Assembly: GCA_902493275.1 (NCBI GenBank)
Contig: CABUOQ010000002.1
Span: 37,540 to 101,539 of the forward strand
Direction of reading: 5' to 3'
DNA: 64,000 nucleotides
Source: an uncultured Bacillota bacterium
GTDB taxonomy: Bacteria; Bacillota_I; Bacilli_A; RFN20; CAG-449
Positions 54,807 through 64,000 of the stretch are shown here, piece after piece. Every line of letters starts with the position of its first letter. Positions within the stretch are counted from its first letter, which is position 1. A program made the position numbers and the translations under genes. The notes under the pieces were generated by a model. That model saw only the letters and a list, made by a program, of their open reading frames with translations, did not search any database and was not told the origin of the DNA.

Positions 54807-56234
54807 ATGAAAAAAAGCAGAATTATAAAATATATTTTTCCATTGATAATAGTCACTGGAATTGTTGCTTGTAATAACGAAGGAACATCCAGCTCTTTAA
54901 ATGGCAATCGTTATGCTGATTATATTGAAAATGCATATTGCAGAACTATCGTTAATGATATTGCTGACTCAGATAAATATGTTAATGTTGGTAATATGAA
55001 ACAAATTAGAACTGCATTAAAGAATAATGACGGTACTTTTGAAGATGGTGATAACGTAGATGCTTTTGATACCAATTTAATATTCTCTAGATACGCTACA
55101 AAAGATTTGCTAACTGGTCGTGATATAATGGATATAGAAGAAATAATTGGACCATATACTTATAAAACACATCGACTATTTGATCGCCATAACTATTATT
55201 ACAATGAGAAAAAAGATGGAGTAATTAACAATTTGCGCATTATTAATGAGAATTATGGCGGCGATTTTATAGAAATCGATGAGGAATTATATAATGTTTT
55301 GCAAGATGCTTTGAATATAACAATCGAAAGCAAAGGAAAATTTAACATTTTTGTTGGTGAATTATCCGACTTTTGGAATAAATATATTAATTCAATTAAT
55401 ATTGGGAAAAATCCTGAAGACACTGTTGACCCTGCACAAACTAACGAAGGAAAATTAATGGTAGAACAACTACTTTTAAATACTCCTCAATATGAAGATG
55501 CCGAAAAATGCTTAGAGTTAAAAAAAGAAAACAATAAATTCTTTGTTCGCTTCAATAAATTCATGAATAAAGAAGGCACGTATGCAGATAAGGTCTCTTT
55601 ATCATTAGGTGGAATAGGAAAAGGATATTTAACAGAAAATCTCTATCAACAATTTAAGAAAGCAAATAAAACCAATGGCAACGTATATGCTGGTTCATCT
55701 TCAATTGTTCTTATGGGACCATCTGCATATTCTAGCCCTTGGAGAATCCAAATTTCTAATCCAATAAATTACTATGCGACACCACTTGGAATTGTTAGTT
55801 TAAATGATAAATACTCTATTTCAACTTCTGGTTCTCAAGTTAATTCTTATACAACTTTAGTTGATGGAAAATATGTAAATCGTCAACATATAATTGATGC
55901 AACATCAGGTTATCCAAGTGATAACTACTCCATGGTCACTATTTTTTCAAAAAAACTATCTTCAACTTTAATGGATACTCTATCCACAATATTAATAAAT
56001 TGCGATGAAAATGAAATTAAAGAAACAATTGAATATTTTAGGACAAAATACAATGCTGACTTAGATTTTATTTTGAGTAAAAAATCTTTATATACTGGTT
56101 CTAACTCAGACTATACTGTCGATGTATATTTAAGTAAAAATATGAGCGATCCTCAGGTTTTTGAAAAAACAGAAGAATTAGGAGATGGTGGCATCTATTC
56201 ACCTTATATAAACTATCATTCTTTGGATTATTAA
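54807..56234 (+). CDS. Lipoprotein FAD:protein FMN transferase (ApbE-like), long form
   Basis: 475 residues against about 330-350 for usual ApbE. Signal peptide with lipobox IVAC (Cys22). The flavin-transferase core is recognised by VSLSLGGIGKGYLTENLYQQ, GNVYAGSSSIVLMGP, the STSGSQVNSY segment and RQHIIDATSGYPSDNYSM, where the Asp/Thr bind Mg and FAD. Several positions differ from the norm (for example GSQVNS instead of the common GDYER). It would attach FMN covalently to Ser/Thr of extracytosolic proteins. First gene of a four-gene cluster resembling electron-transfer loci. Confidence 0.9.
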   Translation: MKKSRIIKYIFPLIIVTGIVACNNEGTSSSLNGNRYADYIENAYCRTIVNDIADSDKYVNVGNMKQIRTALKNNDGTFEDGDNVDAFDTNLIFSRYATKDLLTGRDIMDIEEIIGPYTYKTHRLFDRHNYYYNEKKDGVINNLRIINENYGGDFIEIDEELYNVLQDALNITIESKGKFNIFVGELSDFWNKYINSINIGKNPEDTVDPAQTNEGKLMVEQLLLNTPQYEDAEKCLELKKENNKFFVRFNKFMNKEGTYADKVSLSLGGIGKGYLTENLYQQFKKANKTNGNVYAGSSSIVLMGPSAYSSPWRIQISNPINYYATPLGIVSLNDKYSISTSGSQVNSYTTLVDGKYVNRQHIIDATSGYPSDNYSMVTIFSKKLSSTLMDTLSTILINCDENEIKETIEYFRTKYNADLDFILSKKSLYTGSNSDYTVDVYLSKNMSDPQVFEKTEELGDGGIYSPYINYHSLDY

Positions 56235-56236
56235 AA

Positions 56237-56740
56237 ATGAACAACAAAAAAGTACACTTTAAACTTAACTGGACACTATTCGATATAATAGCTATTAGTA
56301 TCACTTTAGTGATAGCTATTGTTTTAAGTATTTTTGTTTTCTTTTTGCCTAGTCAAAACGTTGTTGGTGATGATAAATCAGCTAAAGTGATGGTTTATTA
56401 TGATAGCGCTATTGTTGCCAGTGAAAATCTCATTCCCGATGCATCTAAAAACGAATCTGACCCTCGATATATTATCATGTTTCCGGGAGAAAAAAATGAT
56501 AGATACGATAAGGATTATCCTCAAAACACAAAAATAGAAAACCTTGATAAATTGCTTGGTGATTTAATTATAGAAATAAACAATAAATCCATTCAAATAG
56601 TAAAAGAAACATCACCTAATCATATATGTTCTAATCAAGGAAGTGTAAATGTTGTTAATAGGCCTTTAACATGTGCACCTAACTATGTAATCGTAAAAAT
56701 AATTTCTAATAAAGAAGAACCACCGGATATTATTTTATGA
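56237..56740 (+). CDS. NusG domain II-containing membrane-anchored protein (EetA-like)
   Basis: 167 residues. One membrane helix (about 16-38) anchors an extracytoplasmic domain of about 125 residues whose end, HICSNQG-x(8)-RPLTCAPNYVIVKI, is the NusG_II signature with two Cys about 14 apart. In Listeria the EetA protein of flavin-based extracellular electron transfer has this architecture. It starts 2 bp after the apbE-like stop and overlaps the next ATG by 4 bp, so all three are coupled. Confidence 0.85.
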   Translation: MNNKKVHFKLNWTLFDIIAISITLVIAIVLSIFVFFLPSQNVVGDDKSAKVMVYYDSAIVASENLIPDASKNESDPRYIIMFPGEKNDRYDKDYPQNTKIENLDKLLGDLIIEINNKSIQIVKETSPNHICSNQGSVNVVNRPLTCAPNYVIVKIISNKEEPPDIIL

Positions 56741-57276
56741 AAAATACAATGATTAAGCGCATCTCTGCTCTTGCTATGTTTTTAGCTCTTGCGGTTTTAT
56801 TAAATTATTTAGAGAACTTTTTACCAGTTTTAATTCCTTTACCTGGTGTAAAATTAGGTTTAGCTAATACCATGAACTTAATAATTTTATATTTTTTCGG
56901 AAGAAGGAATTACTTCTCTATTGGTTTTTTACGTGTTCTTTTAATTTGCCTAATGTTTAACGGATTATTCACTAATGGATTTTATTTATCCATGTCTGGT
57001 TTTTTATTATCATCGACAATGGTAATTCTTTGCAGTTATTTTAAAAAATTATCGCTATTTTCTCTATCTGTAATTTCAGCCGTATTTCATGGAATTGGAC
57101 AAATAATCTGCTCAGTATTTTTATTTTCTACACCCGGAAATGGTCCAGAATTATTCTATTTTACCTATCTTCCAATACTTGTTATCTCTGGCATAGTAAC
57201 TGGTATTTTAATTGCTTTCATATCAAAATTGACAATAAAACGGCTAGAAAGTATGTATTTTTTCAAAAATATATAG
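56737..57276 (+). CDS. Gx transporter family membrane protein (EetB-like)
   Basis: 179 residues with five to six membrane helices. The segment LPVLIPLPGVKLGLANTMNL and RRNYFSIGFLRVLL are the hallmark of the family once named heptaprenyl diphosphate synthase component I, now Gx_transp, related to ECF S-components. In electron-transfer clusters its counterpart EetB stands beside EetA. ATGA overlap with the upstream gene. A role in moving quinone/flavin electrons across the membrane is inference from the cluster. Confidence 0.88.
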   Translation: MKNTMIKRISALAMFLALAVLLNYLENFLPVLIPLPGVKLGLANTMNLIILYFFGRRNYFSIGFLRVLLICLMFNGLFTNGFYLSMSGFLLSSTMVILCSYFKKLSLFSLSVISAVFHGIGQIICSVFLFSTPGNGPELFYFTYLPILVISGIVTGILIAFISKLTIKRLESMYFFKNI

Positions 57277-57290
57277 GGGAAACGCTTTCA
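57277..57290 (-). promoter_or_regulatory. cre-like site upstream of the two-repeat lipoprotein gene
   Basis: The minus strand reads TGAAAGCGTTTCCC, a close match to TGWAANCGNTNWCA with a palindromic core. Its centre is about 65 bp upstream of the predicted transcript start, the position from which CcpA activates genes such as ackA in Bacillus. Confidence 0.5.
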
Positions 57291-57314
57291 AAAATGTTTT
57301 TTAGTTCAAATTTA

Positions 57315-57343
57315 TTTACAATAAAAAATTAATATCATATAAT
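57315..57343 (+). promoter_or_regulatory. Promoter of the two-repeat lipoprotein gene
   Basis: -35 TTTACA (57315-57320) and perfect -10 TATAAT (57338-57343) with a 17-bp spacer. Followed at good distance by AGGAGG and the ATG at 57382. It makes the lipoprotein gene a separately, probably strongly, expressed unit at the end of the cluster. Confidence 0.8.
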
Positions 57344-57381
57344 AGCCACGTAGATAAAATATAGGAGGAAATTATTTTACT

Positions 57382-58476
57382 ATGAATAAAAAATTATTAA
57401 GAGGTTTATCAGTTTCCGCTATTGCTTTATCACTTTTCGCTTGTGGTGGACAATCATCATCTTCTTCAAGCAGTGCTTCATCAGTAAGTTCAAGTGATAA
57501 TTCATCAGTCGTCGAAGAAAAAACTATTAAAATTGATAACTCAAAAGCTGCTACAAAAGATGCAGGTACTAAAATTGTTGAAACAAAACAAGAATTAAAA
57601 GAACGCTATGGTATGGGTTCTGATACAGTCCAAGAATGGAATGTACAAACTGCTGCTTTCCAAACTTACACACTTGGAAAGACAATTGATGAAGTAGTTT
57701 CTAAAAACTATCAATCACATTATAATCCAGAAGGTACTGAAGTTGTCGCTGGATGCTCAATCTCGGCTGGTAACTTCGTTGGTTCTTTAAAGACTATCAC
57801 CGATACAAAAACATTTACAACAAGTACTGCTCCAATCGCAGGTGCTGGTACAATTGTCGCTGGTATCAATGATGAAAACGTTTTAACAGTCACAGTTGCA
57901 GGTGTTGCAACAAGTGCTGGAACTGACACAGTATTAGAAGCTTCAATCAATGATTATCAAATCCCATTAGCAATTGATGGTGAAAAAGTAGTTCTTGATG
58001 CAACTGCAAAACAAGCTAATGAAGATAATCTTAAAACTCATGGTGCTGGTGTTTCACAATCATTATCAAAACGTGAATTAAAAGAATTATACGGAATGAC
58101 AGTTGCAGGTACAGATGAATGGTTTGTCCATGCTGATAACTTTGCTAAATATGCTATTGGCAAGAGCGCAAGTGAATTAGAAGGTAAGAACTATAAGACT
58201 CACTATAACACAGAAGGTACTGAAGTTGTCGCTGGTTGTACAATTTCTTGTGATGCTTTTGCAAAAGCTATTGCTGAAGGTGGAAATGTTTTAAAAACAA
58301 CAGACGCTCCAACAGCTGCAGATGCAACAGAATATTCATTAAAATTCGGTTCATATGTCGAAGTTACAAAAGACTTACAACTCGAAGTATCAGTTGGTTC
58401 AGTTGTTTTAAATTCAGAATCAAAAATCGTATCAGCTTACTTTGATGTATTACAAGTTCCATTTGTTATTGAATAA
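57382..58476 (+). CDS. Abundant-type lipoprotein with two 161-residue repeats, candidate redox partner
   Basis: 364 residues. Lipobox LFAC (Cys21), then a Ser-rich linker (24-43). Two tandem repeats follow: ELKERYGM (71-78) and ELKELYGM (232-239), each leading to a shared EGTEVVAGC (117-125 and 278-286), offset 161. The pattern ELK-x-x-YGM...EW...F...GK is known to me from Firmicute proteins near ApbE and FMN-binding proteins. I see no clear flavinylation motif (SGA[TS]-like), so FMN attachment is unproven. Conserved Cys125/286 and Cys290 are notable. Strong promoter and SD point to high expression. Codon use is richer in A/C than its neighbours. Confidence 0.88.
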   Translation: MNKKLLRGLSVSAIALSLFACGGQSSSSSSSASSVSSSDNSSVVEEKTIKIDNSKAATKDAGTKIVETKQELKERYGMGSDTVQEWNVQTAAFQTYTLGKTIDEVVSKNYQSHYNPEGTEVVAGCSISAGNFVGSLKTITDTKTFTTSTAPIAGAGTIVAGINDENVLTVTVAGVATSAGTDTVLEASINDYQIPLAIDGEKVVLDATAKQANEDNLKTHGAGVSQSLSKRELKELYGMTVAGTDEWFVHADNFAKYAIGKSASELEGKNYKTHYNTEGTEVVAGCTISCDAFAKAIAEGGNVLKTTDAPTAADATEYSLKFGSYVEVTKDLQLEVSVGSVVLNSESKIVSAYFDVLQVPFVIE

Positions 58477-58490
58477 TAAATAGACTAATT

Positions 58491-58517
58491 AAAAGAGCTC
58501 GCGATGAGCTCTTTTTT
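58491..58517. terminator. Bidirectional intrinsic terminator
   Basis: Arms AAAAGAGCTC (58491-58500) and GAGCTCTTTT (58506-58515) with loop GCGAT, flanked by T on the plus side and A on the other, so it can stop both the lipoprotein transcript and the converging queH operon. It overlaps the queH stop codon by 2 bp. Confidence 0.88.
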
Positions 58518-59154
58518 ATTGCTTTTTTAATAGTTCTTCGTAAGAATAGATACATCCACAATACTTTTGACTATACATATTATATTTTTTTCTTAAATCA
58601 TTTCCACGATCTATCCCTGCATGTTTTTTAAAATCAGAATAAAAATATTTTGGTTTATATTTTTTACTTAATTTTTCACCAATTTGATTCAAAATAAAAG
58701 AATTTTTTTGTCTTGAAATTGTCATTACCGTGGTAAAATAATCAAAATTATGATTATCTGCATATGCATATGTTTCATTCATTCTAAGCTCATAGCATAG
58801 TAGGCATCTACTTCCTCCTTCACGCTCATTTTTTAAAGGTTCTAGATATTTATTGTACTCCTTGTTATTATATTCAAATTCAACGATTTCTACATCTTGA
58901 TTATTTTCAGAATTAAAGATATCAACGTATCGTTTAAGTTCATCTAAACGTCTATTATATTCTTCTTGAGGGTAGATGTTGGAATTGCAAAATAATATAA
59001 CAATTTTAAATACTGGTGATAAAAATTCTAATGGAAAAGCTGAGCATGGTCCACAACAGACATGTATTCCTAAAATAGGTCTTTTTTTAGATTGTTTTAT
59101 CTTATTCATTTCCTCAATAGATAAATCATAATAATATGTTTTTTTCTCATTCAT
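58516..59154 (-). CDS. queH: Epoxyqueuosine reductase QueH
   Basis: 212 residues from ATG 59154; a TTG 21 bp earlier opens the frame too but has no better site. Reduces epoxyqueuosine to queuosine in tRNA, the last step of the pathway, replacing QueG. Iron-sulfur and metal ligands are complete: [21 protein letters not shown] and YCGC near the end. It overlaps the queA stop by 8 bp (ATGAATGA), so it is translationally coupled. Confidence 0.94.
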   Translation of the reverse strand: MNEKKTYYYDLSIEEMNKIKQSKKRPILGIHVCCGPCSAFPLEFLSPVFKIVILFCNSNIYPQEEYNRRLDELKRYVDIFNSENNQDVEIVEFEYNNKEYNKYLEPLKNEREGGSRCLLCYELRMNETYAYADNHNFDYFTTVMTISRQKNSFILNQIGEKLSKKYKPKYFYSDFKKHAGIDRGNDLRKKYNMYSQKYCGCIYSYEELLKKQ

Positions 59155-60181
59155 AGATAAACATGGCGTCTCCAAAAGAAAAGAATCTATATTTTTCTTC
59201 TACAGCATGGCTATATGCTTTTAAAATAAAGTCTTTTCCAGCAAAAGCAGAAACTAGCATAATTAATGTTGATTTTGGTAGATGAAAATTAGTAATCAAA
59301 GCATCAATTGCTAGGAACTTATACCCTGGGTAAATAAATATATTCGTACTTTCTTTAGTAGCTACAAATTTGTGATATTTATTATATATGGCTTCCAATG
59401 TTCTTGTAGATGTAGTTCCAATAGCTATAATTCTTCTACCTTCTTTTTTTGCTTTATTGAGTTTATCCGCGACCTCTTCACTCATCTCAAAATACTCTGA
59501 ATGCATATGATGATCTAAAATATTATCAACTTTAACTGGTCTAAAAGTTCCTAATCCAATGTGTAAGGTTACATCGACTACTTCTACACCCTTTTCTTTT
59601 ATCTTAGTAAATAATTCCTCTGTAAAGTGAAATCCAGCAGTAGGAGCCGCCGCTGAGCCCTCCTTTTTAGCGTACACAGTTTGATAACGTGAATTATCAT
59701 CGCATTGCCTATGGATATATGGTGGTAAAGGCATTTGACCAAGTTTATCTAATATTTCATATAGTATTCCATCATATTGTAATTTTAAAATACGAATTCC
59801 TTCATCTTTAATTTCGATACAGATTGCTTTAAGTAAATATTTATCAAAGGTAATAACTGTTCCTTTTTTAATCACCTTAGCGTTCCCGCATAAACATTCG
59901 TAATTGTTATCACCTAAATCTTTTAAAAGCAATACTTCAACATGCGCTCCAGTTTCTTCCTTTATTCCAAATAAACGAGCTGGAATTACCTTAGAATTGT
60001 TTCTAACTAAAATATCACCCGGACGTAAATAATCAATTATATTATAAAAATGACGATCTTCAATTGTTTGCTCAGTTTTATTTAAAACCATCAATCTAGA
60101 GTGATCTCTAATTTCCGCTGGAGATTGAGCAATAAGTTCCTCTGGTAAATAAAAATCAAATTGTTCTACACTATAATCCAT
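59147..60181 (-). CDS. queA: S-adenosylmethionine:tRNA ribosyltransferase-isomerase
   Basis: 344 residues, full length. Transfers and isomerises the ribosyl part of SAM onto preQ1 in tRNA, giving epoxyqueuosine. [37 protein letters not shown] and GTTSTRTLE are typical. It ends with TGA, showing TGA is a stop here. It starts 1 bp after tgt. Confidence 0.97.
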   Translation of the reverse strand: MDYSVEQFDFYLPEELIAQSPAEIRDHSRLMVLNKTEQTIEDRHFYNIIDYLRPGDILVRNNSKVIPARLFGIKEETGAHVEVLLLKDLGDNNYECLCGNAKVIKKGTVITFDKYLLKAICIEIKDEGIRILKLQYDGILYEILDKLGQMPLPPYIHRQCDDNSRYQTVYAKKEGSAAAPTAGFHFTEELFTKIKEKGVEVVDVTLHIGLGTFRPVKVDNILDHHMHSEYFEMSEEVADKLNKAKKEGRRIIAIGTTSTRTLEAIYNKYHKFVATKESTNIFIYPGYKFLAIDALITNFHLPKSTLIMLVSAFAGKDFILKAYSHAVEEKYRFFSFGDAMFIYE

Positions 60182-60182
60182 T

Positions 60183-62324
<2,142 letters not shown>

Positions 62325-62335
<11 letters not shown>

Positions 62336-62780
62336 AAACATCACCTATACTTCTTATCATAAAATAGCAATCTTCTCCATCACTATAGTATTGCTCCTTA
62401 CACAACACTTTTTTAAATAAACATTTCTCATATAATCGAATCGCTGGTTCATTAGAAACTCTTACTTCTAATGTTGTTGAAAGGCATAAAGCTTTATCTA
62501 TTCTTTGCAAAGCCTCTTGCATCAACCTCTTGCCAAATCCGTGATTTTCATATTTTTTATCGACACAAATCTTATTAATAGTTGCTTGATCAAATAAAAT
62601 CCAATAATCGATATATCCGATTAATACGTTGTCTTCTAAACAAACATATACAAAAGAAAACTTATTTTCACAAATTTCATATTTCCATTGCTGCAAAGTC
62701 CAGCGATCTGACGAAAACCGTTCTTTTTCTATTTTTTCAATTAAAGGAAGATCCGCTTCTTTTGCCAAACGAAATTCCAT
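62325..62780 (-). CDS. rimI: Ribosomal protein S18-alanine N-acetyltransferase
   Basis: 151 residues, GNAT fold. The acetyl-CoA loop is KYENHGFGKRLMQEAL (about 76-91), with LEVRVSNEPAIRLYEKCLFKK after it. RimI is regularly encoded between tsaB and tsaD. Its natural substrate in this organism could be S18 or other N-termini. Confidence 0.93.
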
Positions 62781-62783
62781 AAT

Positions 62784-63386
62784 TTAATCCTTAAGATAGA
62801 TTGGGCAAAGGCTATCTACATTACTTACATATCCACTGATTGATGCATATGATACCAATCCTTTTAAAACATCAAACGATGTATCGCCTAAATTCATATT
62901 TAGATACCCTGTATCACCCTTAACAATAAATCCTTCTTTGGAATACTTTTCGATGATATCTTTTAATTCGCTATTTTTTATCACTTGATCTTTCATGACA
63001 ACTGTCCCTTTATCATAGATACCAATATATGAACGCATACTTCTTGCATTCATTAAAGCAATATAACTTTCTTTATTTGTTCCCATAATTTTTAAAGATG
63101 ATAATGGAATTATTTTTATATTTCTAACTGCATATAAAGTTTTAGCTATTGCTAAAGGAATACGAACACCTGTGTAAGAACCTGGACCAATTCCTAAGGC
63201 GATATAATCAATATCTTTTAAAGATAGATTTAATTGTTTTAAAGCTTCTTGGATTTTAGGAATCATGTACTCTGATTGTCTTTGCCAAGCATATTCATTA
63301 TAGCTATAAATAAGTTCTTCATCTTTTACAATACCAATAGCTAAATTAATATCTGAGCTATCTAATAAAAGTCCATATTTACTCAT
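62784..63386 (-). CDS. tsaB: t6A biosynthesis scaffold protein TsaB
   Basis: 200 residues. Inactive ASKHA paralogue of TsaD that holds TsaD and TsaE together. LLLDSSDINLAIGIV and YIALGIGPGSYTGVRIPLAI are typical. ATGA overlap with tsaE, 3-bp gap to rimI. Confidence 0.95.
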   Translation of the reverse strand: MSKYGLLLDSSDINLAIGIVKDEELIYSYNEYAWQRQSEYMIPKIQEALKQLNLSLKDIDYIALGIGPGSYTGVRIPLAIAKTLYAVRNIKIIPLSSLKIMGTNKESYIALMNARSMRSYIGIYDKGTVVMKDQVIKNSELKDIIEKYSKEGFIVKGDTGYLNMNLGDTSFDVLKGLVSYASISGYVSNVDSLCPIYLKD

Positions 63387-63847
63387 ATATTTAACTCCTT
63401 TAAAAAAGAAAAAATTTGTTCATATTTTTTTTCATCTGAATAAAAAATTATCTTTCTTTCATTATCATTTAATATTTCTATTTCTATTCGCAATGGCTCA
63501 AATATTAAATCCGAAATAAATTTTGACCATTCAATAACAGCAACGCCATCACCTTGAATAACTTCTTCCAAACCAATGTCCATATTTATTCTATCCTCTA
63601 ATCGATAGGCATCTATATGATATAAAGGTATCCTGCCATCAAAATAACATTTTAAAATATTAAAAGTTGGACTATTAATATTATCATTTATTCCTAGTCC
63701 TTTTCCCAAACCTTGTGTAAAAGTTGTTTTTCCTGCACCTAAATCACCATCGAGAGTTAATAACATTCCTGGTTTTAAAAATTTAGATATTTCGCAAGCA
63801 ATATTTTGCGTCATGATTTTATTTTTACTAATAATCTCTACTTTCAT
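63383..63847 (-). CDS. tsaE: t6A biosynthesis ATPase TsaE
   Basis: 154 residues. P-loop LDGDLGAGKTTFTQGLG (about 33-49), SPTFNILKCY and VIEWSKF are family signatures. Its ATPase resets the TsaBD complex each cycle. First gene of a seven-gene leftward operon with almost no gaps. TsaC, the first enzyme, is not in the window. Confidence 0.95.
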   Translation of the reverse strand: MKVEIISKNKIMTQNIACEISKFLKPGMLLTLDGDLGAGKTTFTQGLGKGLGINDNINSPTFNILKCYFDGRIPLYHIDAYRLEDRINMDIGLEEVIQGDGVAVIEWSKFISDLIFEPLRIEIEILNDNERKIIFYSDEKKYEQIFSFLKELNI

Positions 63848-63867
63848 AAGTTACACTTCCGTTTTAA

Positions 63868-63876
63868 AGTATAGCA
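63868..63876 (-). promoter_or_regulatory. Extended -10 promoter of the tsaE operon
   Basis: The minus strand reads TGCTATACT, an extended -10 (TGn plus TATACT), 20 bp before the tsaE ATG. A good -35 is not evident. The remaining bases to 64000 are AT-rich with nothing recognisable. Confidence 0.5.
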
Positions 63877-64000
63877 CATTTATTATTTAGAAAATAATAA
63901 TAGTATTGAAAGTTAATAATAATCTATACTAATATAAATACTAATGGAGACTAACTATTAAAAAACAATAGGGAAATTAAAATTTTTATAAAAGTAATTA

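Noticed and set aside
59147..59149. Reassignment of TGA to tryptophan, as in Mycoplasma
   Set aside because: queA ends with TGA at the expected family length and tryptophans throughout are TGG.

Overview
The window is AT-rich bacterial chromosome from a Gram-positive-lineage organism, most likely an uncultured member of the Bacilli near the Erysipelotrichia/RF39/Mollicutes branches. Support comes from the S10-spc-alpha ribosomal superoperon in Bacilli order, an ECF transporter module between rplQ and rplM, GatCAB next to pcrA, Ser-rich linkers behind lipoprotein signal peptides, and an MsmK/UgpC ATPase with long insertions like those I know from mycoplasmas. Tryptophan is encoded by TGG and TGA is used as a stop (queA), so the code is standard, unlike Mycoplasma. 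The placement is inference; no 16S gene is present.

Left part (1-18.4 kb), glycan use. A leftward operon encodes an LplB/LplC-type sugar permease pair, its lipoprotein binding protein, two tandem paralogous parallel beta-helix lipoproteins and an Ig-like lipoprotein cut by the window edge. An AraC-type regulator lies divergently. After an RDD membrane protein and an MsmK-like ATPase comes a rhaB-rhaA-rhaD operon with its own divergent AraC regulator; their shared promoter region holds a 21-bp-spaced direct repeat. I read the whole as a system for a rhamnose-containing glycan: surface beta-helix enzymes cut it, the ABC transporter (probably powered by the MsmK protein) imports fragments, and RhaA, RhaB and RhaD degrade the rhamnose. 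RhaB lacks the usual last 40-50 residues.

Middle part (18.4-33 kb), housekeeping and unknowns: a DJ-1/PfpI protein, gatB-gatA-gatC and pcrA; a small CxxC lipoprotein; a block of unknown membrane proteins; asnS; a secreted Ig-like protein; a PTS EIIC-like protein whose ribosome-binding site lies in a hairpin; dUTPase; tRNA-Ile and tRNA-Val; and a cell-wall amidase.

Ribosomal part (33-54.5 kb): rpsJ to rplQ in one leftward superoperon containing secY, adk, map, infA and rpoA. rpmJ is present (37 codons) but rpmD (L30) is missing between rpsE and rplO. Downstream are comEB, ecfA1-ecfA2-ecfT, truA, a PHP phosphatase, yebC and rplM-rpsI. Structured leaders precede rpsJ and rplM.

Right part (54.5-64 kb): a rightward cluster of ApbE flavin transferase, NusG-domain-II protein, Gx-transporter protein and a two-repeat lipoprotein resembles the core of Gram-positive extracellular electron transfer/extracytosolic flavinylation systems. 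Converging on it is a tightly packed leftward operon for two anticodon-loop modifications: t6A (tsaE, tsaB, rimI, tsaD) and queuosine (tgt, queA, queH). A bidirectional terminator separates them.
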